Source of the DNA: Geomonas edaphica
GTDB taxonomy: Bacteria > Desulfobacterota > Desulfuromonadia > Geobacterales > Geobacteraceae
DNA length: 47,873 nt
Assembly: GCF_004917075.1 (NCBI RefSeq)
Contig: NZ_SSYB01000003.1
Location: 323,745 to 371,617, forward strand
Direction: 5' to 3'
Shown here: positions 42,889 to 47,873 of the stretch, in pieces
Layout of the letters: the number at the start of each line of letters is the position of its first letter
How positions within the stretch are numbered: position 1 is the first letter of the stretch
The notes under the pieces: generated by a model
The model's database searches: none
Told to the model about the DNA's origin: nothing
Seen by the model: the letters and a program-made list of their open reading frames with translations, nothing else
Translations under genes and position numbers: made by a program

Positions 42889-43695
42889 TCAGAGCTTTTG
42901 CACCTTCACCTTTATGCGGTTGAACTGCGAGTTAGACTCGGGGGGCCAGCTCTTCGGCGGCAGTTGGGCGATTTCCTTCTGGATGTCTTTGATCCGGTCG
43001 ATGGTCTCGGGGTGGGATGAGAAATACTTGGCGATCGTGCCGGGTTGCCTTTCCTCCGCCGCGTCGAGCTTCTTGAAAAAGCTCACCATACCCTCCGGGT
43101 TGTACCCTGCCTTATACATGGTCTCGACGCCCAGGTAGTCGGCCTGGCTCTCCATCTCCCTGCTGTAATACATCCCGCCCGCCTTGCCGAAAAGGTCGGC
43201 CGCAAGCTTCGAGAGCTCCCCGCTCTGCCCCCCAAGGAGGAGGCTGACGATGAGGCTGTAGCCGTACTGCTGGGTCATCTGCCTCGTCGAGTGCCGGGCC
43301 ACGACATGGTTCATTTCATGGGCCATGACTGCGGCGAGCTCGGTTTCGCTGGATGCCGCCTTGATGAGTCCGGTGTTCACGTAGGTGTGCCCCCCCGGGA
43401 TGGCGAAGGCATTCACGCTCTCGTCCTGCACCACCTGGAAGGTGAAGGGGAAGTCCTGCTTGCGCACCCCGGTCAGGAGCCTTTTGCCGACACCGTCGAT
43501 GTAAGCCTGCACCTCCGGGTCTCTTATGACCTTGTGCTGCTTTTCCACTTCCACGGCAAACTTGTCCCCGAGTTGCTGCTCTTCCGAGACGGAGATGAGG
43601 TTGAAGCCCCCTACCGATGACTTGTTGACGGCGCAGCCGGAAATGATGGAAAGGCTGACCAGGACGGGCAACAAAAGCCTCTTCAAGTATTTCAT
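42889..43695 (-). CDS. M48-family metalloprotease lipoprotein
   Basis: A 268-aa lipoprotein with lipobox ISGC (Cys21). The zinc motif is HEMNH (His126-His130), with the third ligand in SREMESQADYLG. It resembles BepA/LoiP-type periplasmic proteases that handle misassembled outer-membrane proteins. That would suit a cell with many exported barrels and cytochromes, but the link is inferred. ATG 43695 is preferred to GTG 43701 because the AGAGG site is then at proper distance. Confidence 0.92.
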   Translation of the reverse strand: MKYLKRLLLPVLVSLSIISGCAVNKSSVGGFNLISVSEEQQLGDKFAVEVEKQHKVIRDPEVQAYIDGVGKRLLTGVRKQDFPFTFQVVQDESVNAFAIPGGHTYVNTGLIKAASSETELAAVMAHEMNHVVARHSTRQMTQQYGYSLIVSLLLGGQSGELSKLAADLFGKAGGMYYSREMESQADYLGVETMYKAGYNPEGMVSFFKKLDAAEERQPGTIAKYFSSHPETIDRIKDIQKEIAQLPPKSWPPESNSQFNRIKVKVQKL

Positions 43696-43747
43696 CAACA
43701 CACCTCTCTTTCTTTTTATGACAACACTGACAATTCAGCAGCTGCAC

Positions 43748-45385
43748 TTACTGTTCCGGTGAATCCCGCCACTCAACAGCACCGTACGTTCTGTCACTCA
43801 CGAAGCTATACACAAGACTTATAGTTCCTTCAGAGCGCGATTTGCTGCTTATATTAGCATAGTTCGTCTGGCGTATCGACTCGGAATATTGTATGCCGAG
43901 GGCGTGGTTTCCATGAACTCTCAAGGTGAAAAGCGCGTGCCCCCTGAAAACAGACTCCGAGCCGTCATGATCAGGCCCTAAGCTGCTGACGTAATACCCT
44001 CTCCCTGTCACGTCCAGCATCGCTCTCTCCCCGAAGAGTCCCCTCAGGCCGATATACATTTGCGGCGTAGCTCCGAAGTGATACCCGCGTTCTTCGACCA
44101 CGTCGGTCTCCAGTCCCGTGGCGCCGAAACCAACCCCGCCCAATACCGAGCCTTGCAGTGCTACGTTTTGCCCCAACCAAAGCTGTCCGGTGGTTCCCAT
44201 GGAGAGTGCGGTGCTCGAGACACGGAAGAGGTACGGCGAGATGTAGTCATAACTCCCGTAAAGCCCCCAGATGCCACGGTAATTGTCTCCCAGTTCGTAC
44301 CGTTTTCCTTTCAGCAGGCCGTGCACGGTCAGGGTATCGACCAGGTTGTTGGATGTGGGCCTGGCGGAGACTTCGAAGTTGAAGTAATCAAAGGGGCGGT
44401 GATAGGTGTATCCGGGTTTACCAGGAAGCCCGTAGCTCATCGAAAACTCGAGGATGCCAATTCCCTCGCGCGAGCGCGCTGCCACCTTGGTACTGATGTT
44501 GTTGGAGTGCGTGTCGACACTAGCCCCGAACCTGCACATCCAAAGCGTCGCCGGTTTGTGATTTGGGAAGATTACATCGAAGCGCTTGCCGAATGCCGCC
44601 CTGTTGAAGGCTGTCGACGGAGAAATCGCGCCTGCGGCCAACTCGTAACCAAAGGGCGGCCGGCTCCCACCGTCCTCAAGGACAAGTTCGGCCATGCGGA
44701 AAAGCGCCTCGCCCAGAAGGCTCCCCGCATTTCCCGTGGTGATTAGGTCGTTCAAGGATGGCCTGGAATTCTCTCCAGCCATTTCCCAGAGAAAGCTTCC
44801 GGCGTTGCTGTAGGCCAGCGATTGCCAGAAGTTCAGACCGGACGAACGGGCAAGCCCGTACATGGTCGCCCCTTCGTACGGATGGCCAAACTGGTTGACC
44901 TGAAACGTGTCCTGATCGAAGGTCCAGTCCTGGTGCGTCAGCTGGCGCCAGAACGAAGACGGGTTGGTTGAGTAGGTTTTCCTTCCCTCTTCCGTTCTAT
45001 CGTCGTTGAGAACAGTTCTGTCGAAAGCGTTGAGGGCGATGATGAAGCCAGGTATCTCGAGTGTTGGGATGAGGTAGCTTTTCCCTTCGCCGGTCTCCCA
45101 GGAAAGAACCGGCCTCAAATCTACGGCAACTGTTTGGTGACGGTCGACATCGGCTTTTGCTACCTGGAACAGTGGATGAAGACGCTCTTCCGTTCTCCAC
45201 GTAAAAAAGGACGTGGCGGCACCGCTGCCTGCCGTCAGCGAGACGTCGGATGTACGGGGGACTTGAGCTGCACGACCTGACAAGATCCCTTCGTCAGCGT
45301 GACCTATCCCTGTAGTAAAAAGCGACACCGCCAAAAACATCACGACGACCGACGAAGATACCAAAGCATGGAGAAAACCCTTCAT
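43748..45385 (-). CDS. DUF3943-domain protein, outer-membrane beta-barrel-like
   Basis: A 545-aa secreted protein with a signal peptide (VVVMFLAVSLFTTGIGHA). The central part has the DUF3943 pattern NQFGHPYEGATMYGLARSSGLNFWQSLAYSNAGSFLWE, split here only for description. The C-terminal 250 residues are repeated amphipathic strands with many aromatics, as in a beta barrel. Function is unknown. ATG 45385 follows GGGGGCGGA; longer frames up to 45526 are less likely. Confidence 0.8.
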   Translation of the reverse strand: MKGFLHALVSSSVVVMFLAVSLFTTGIGHADEGILSGRAAQVPRTSDVSLTAGSGAATSFFTWRTEERLHPLFQVAKADVDRHQTVAVDLRPVLSWETGEGKSYLIPTLEIPGFIIALNAFDRTVLNDDRTEEGRKTYSTNPSSFWRQLTHQDWTFDQDTFQVNQFGHPYEGATMYGLARSSGLNFWQSLAYSNAGSFLWEMAGENSRPSLNDLITTGNAGSLLGEALFRMAELVLEDGGSRPPFGYELAAGAISPSTAFNRAAFGKRFDVIFPNHKPATLWMCRFGASVDTHSNNISTKVAARSREGIGILEFSMSYGLPGKPGYTYHRPFDYFNFEVSARPTSNNLVDTLTVHGLLKGKRYELGDNYRGIWGLYGSYDYISPYLFRVSSTALSMGTTGQLWLGQNVALQGSVLGGVGFGATGLETDVVEERGYHFGATPQMYIGLRGLFGERAMLDVTGRGYYVSSLGPDHDGSESVFRGHALFTLRVHGNHALGIQYSESIRQTNYANISSKSRSEGTISLVYSFVSDRTYGAVEWRDSPEQ

Positions 45386-45550
45386 TCCGCCCCCTGTCAT
45401 CTGGAAGATCAAGGAACCAGCCACTGCAGGATAGACAGCATGAAGCGAAGCCCGTGGAAATGTTGCGGCAGAAAATGTCGGTAAAATTAACATATGACAA
45501 TCTACACAGGTAGTCTGCTTTGTCAAGAAAGCTATCCACGCGCCGTAGAC

Positions 45551-45590
45551 GCAAAAAAGCCCCGCAGGTAATACCGGCGGGGCTTATAGA
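45551..45590 (-). terminator. Intrinsic terminator of the chemoreceptor gene
   Basis: A 9-bp stem (AAGCCCCGC, 45557-45565 with 45577-45585) is followed, in the minus direction, by TTTTTT. Confidence 0.9.
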
Positions 45591-45608
45591 ATAATACGGG
45601 TAGAAGAG

Positions 45609-47300
45609 CTACAACTTGCGGAAAGTCTCCATCTCCCGGTGCACGGCGCCTATCAGGCCGTTGATCGCCTCGATCTCTTCCAGCATCTTCTTCGCCTCTT
45701 CGGCCGTCCCCTGGATCAGCCGATCGACCTCGGTGACGTCAGTTCTGAGCACATCGCCGATGGCGATCTGTTCCATGCAGGTCTCTTTAAGTCGTTTGAC
45801 CTTGTCGTTGTCCTCCTGGACGCTCTTCATGTACATCCTGTTGCCACGCACCTGCTCGTCCGTAGAACGAGTGATCTTCTCTGAGAGACTACGCATCCGC
45901 TCGAGGCTGCGAACGATGAGCTGGGCTCCGGCCTCTTCTTCCTGAATGGCACGGCTGAACTGCTTGACACGCGAGAGGTTTTTCTCGGCTTCATCAGTGA
46001 TGAGACGGCTCCCCGACGCCTGCTCATTGGTGGCTGCAGCGATCTGCTGGACCATCCGGGAGGCCTCCGCAGCACTTTCCTCGATCCTGTGCAGTGCCTC
46101 GTCAGCCTTTTCCGAAACCCGCACCCCTTCGGCAACTTTGTCCTTGCCCAGTCTGGCGGCGGTCTCGGCGGCAGCGGTCTCCTTCTGGATGTTGCCGACC
46201 AGTTCCTCGATCTCATCCGTAGAGGCGGAGGTACGTTTCGCAAGGGCGCGCACTTCCTCGGCGACTACGGCGAAAGCCTTGCCCCGTTCGCCGGCCTGAG
46301 CGGCAATGATCGAGGCATTTAGAGAGAGCAGGTTCGTCTGTGATACGACCTCCTTGATCACGTCAAGGAACTCCCCGACACGCAATGAGTGCTGGGATAG
46401 CCGATTGATCGCCTCTACTGAGTGATCGCTGTACTCCTCTATTTCAGTCATTGCAGCGATGGTCGCTGTCATCGCATCCATGCCGTCCGCCGCCTGCACC
46501 CGCACCTTGTCGGAACAGTCCGATGTCCCTTTCGCCTTGTCGCGGATATCGACGATCGAGTTGCCTATGGCGAGAATGGAGTTGTAAGTCTGTTCGGTGG
46601 AGTTGGTCAGCGCCTCAATGTTGGTAGACGTACCTTTTATGCTGGCGGCCATTTCCTCGATGGAAGCGGAAGTCTCCATCACGGACGCGGAGTATTCCTG
46701 GATGCTCAGGGCGATAGCGTCGGTCGCTGCGCTCATTTCAGCTGAGATTGAGGCGCGCTCGTCGGTACGCGAGGCGATGTCTTCTATCTCATGGAGCAGG
46801 TCACGGAAGAAAGCGTTCATATCGTCGATGGCGCCAAGCGTTTCCTTCTCTCTTGCGGCCTGTCTTTCGTTGTCATCAACCGTCTTAGTGAAATCGGCGG
46901 TAAGCCGGTCGTGCCTGCCGGAGATGTCGGCGGCGAGCCTCGTCACGTTTTCGACCATGACAAGCACCCGCTGCATCAAAGCCTCGTTGCACTCGATTAG
47001 ACGGTGCAGTTCATCTCCGGTCCCGGTCGCTTCACCGACAGAAGCCTCACCGGTGATCATGACCAACGTCTTCAGTTGCTGCTCGACATAAAGCCGCAAG
47101 GCTTCCTTGATGATGTGATAGCAGAAAGTGCCGACGATAAAACCTGCGGCCAGACAGCCGAAAGCGTATAAAGGCGCGAAGGCCTTGCGGCCGAAGAAGA
47201 TAGAGGAATAGAAGGGGAAGACGGCCCCCATAAGGAGACCAAAGCAAACCATGAAGATATAAGTGCTGCGTAGTGAGGAAAGATATTTGCGGAAAAACAT
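45609..47300 (-). CDS. Methyl-accepting chemotaxis protein
   Basis: A 563-aa receptor. Two membrane helices near the N-terminus (about 15-70) lie close together, so there is almost no periplasmic sensor domain. A long cytoplasmic helical bundle follows. The signalling tip reads [24 protein letters not shown], then [15 protein letters not shown]; compared with the common ALNAAIEAARAGE it has Ile for Glu and Gln for Arg. It probably senses internal or membrane state rather than an outside ligand. ATG 47300 is preferred to TTG 47330; the ribosome site (GGGG) is weak either way. Confidence 0.93.
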   Translation of the reverse strand: MFFRKYLSSLRSTYIFMVCFGLLMGAVFPFYSSIFFGRKAFAPLYAFGCLAAGFIVGTFCYHIIKEALRLYVEQQLKTLVMITGEASVGEATGTGDELHRLIECNEALMQRVLVMVENVTRLAADISGRHDRLTADFTKTVDDNERQAAREKETLGAIDDMNAFFRDLLHEIEDIASRTDERASISAEMSAATDAIALSIQEYSASVMETSASIEEMAASIKGTSTNIEALTNSTEQTYNSILAIGNSIVDIRDKAKGTSDCSDKVRVQAADGMDAMTATIAAMTEIEEYSDHSVEAINRLSQHSLRVGEFLDVIKEVVSQTNLLSLNASIIAAQAGERGKAFAVVAEEVRALAKRTSASTDEIEELVGNIQKETAAAETAARLGKDKVAEGVRVSEKADEALHRIEESAAEASRMVQQIAAATNEQASGSRLITDEAEKNLSRVKQFSRAIQEEEAGAQLIVRSLERMRSLSEKITRSTDEQVRGNRMYMKSVQEDNDKVKRLKETCMEQIAIGDVLRTDVTEVDRLIQGTAEEAKKMLEEIEAINGLIGAVHREMETFRKL

Positions 47301-47414
47301 AAATGCCCCAATTGCATATAAATATGCCAATTAGTACATTAAAAATGTTGAAGTGTCAATCTAATAGGTAGATATCCCCAGGCGACGATCTCGCAGGATT
47401 TACGAACCTGAAAA

Positions 47415-47450
47415 AGCGAAAAGCCCCACTGGGATTCCAGTGGGGCTTCT
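47415..47450 (-). terminator. Intrinsic terminator of the rRNA operon
   Basis: A perfect 12-bp stem (47421-47432 with 47437-47448) with loop GATT is followed, in the minus direction, by a T-rich run (TTCGCTTTTTC). It lies 12 bases after the 5S gene. Confidence 0.9.
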
Positions 47451-47460
47451 CTATTAAATT

Positions 47461-47574
<114 letters not shown>

Positions 47575-47661
47575 AGAAACTCTTGGCTTGGGCTTTCACC
47601 CTCGCAGTATGTTTCTCACAATTGCATGTTCGTGTCTGTAGGTTTTTGGCAGTTTATGATC

Positions 47662-47683
47662 GGGGGGTGGAGAACCACCCCCC
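47662..47683 (-). other. Hairpin in the 23S-5S spacer
   Basis: A perfect 9-bp GC stem (47662-47670 with 47675-47683) with loop AGAA lies in the spacer. No T-run follows, so it is more likely a processing signal of the rRNA precursor than a terminator. No tRNA gene is present in this spacer. Confidence 0.55.
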
Positions 47684-47699
47684 TCTCTAAGAATTTTTT

Positions 47700-47873
<174 letters not shown>

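Noticed and set aside
47575..47699. tRNA gene in the rRNA spacer
   Set aside because: No cloverleaf or TTCGA-type T-loop could be found between 5S and 23S; only a simple hairpin is present.

Overview
The window looks like chromosome from a Geobacteraceae bacterium of the Geobacter/Geomonas/Citrifermentans group. The signs are two OmcA/MtrC-type decaheme lipoproteins with porin and small-cytochrome partners, CxxxxCH/CxxCH cytochromes, a GSU3473-type small protein, and a GEMM-I riboswitch with the Geobacter-type (cGAMP-class) specificity base. Most genes are GC-rich, and the right end carries a 5S gene and the 3' end of a 23S gene. The species assignment is inference.

Layout. 1-0.8 kb: a HigBA/RelE-type toxin-antitoxin pair. 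0.9-10 kb: accessory membrane and secreted genes on the minus strand (a DUF2157-like pair, an ABM-domain membrane protein, a PQQ-propeller lipoprotein coupled to a DUF3592-type protein, and an N-terminally truncated paralogue of the latter), plus a small Fet4-like permease. Between the permease and the truncated paralogue lies an indel-free array of 21 copies of a 21-bp repeat. 10-13.3 kb: an FMN reductase, a CHAP-like secreted protein and an NlpC/P60 peptidase. 13.6-16.1 kb: a GEMM-I riboswitch with A at the specificity position and a terminator whose 5' arm is the aptamer's own 3' end. It precedes a 693-aa coiled-coil protein that carries the same unrecognised domain at both ends; a GSU3473-family gene follows on the other strand.

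16.4-34 kb is an extracellular electron-transfer island. Locus 1 (plus strand) runs decaheme - beta-barrel - pentaheme lipoprotein - CxxxxCH cytochrome. Locus 2 (minus strand) runs beta-barrel - pentaheme - CxxxxCH cytochrome - FN3 lipoprotein - decaheme. The loci are paralogous, point towards each other, and have the decaheme gene at opposite ends. Between them lie a glycerol operon (outer-membrane-like protein, glpK, glpD) and a small lipoprotein gene. The likely joint role is passing electrons across the outer membrane to external acceptors; glycerol-3-phosphate oxidation is one possible electron source.

34.9-47.3 kb is mostly core: an MFS transporter, proC-acyP-DsbC-like operon, two radical SAM proteins, pepD, an M48 lipoprotein protease, a DUF3943 protein and a chemoreceptor. 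The minus-strand rRNA operon end closes the window. Strong intrinsic terminators separate many of the units.
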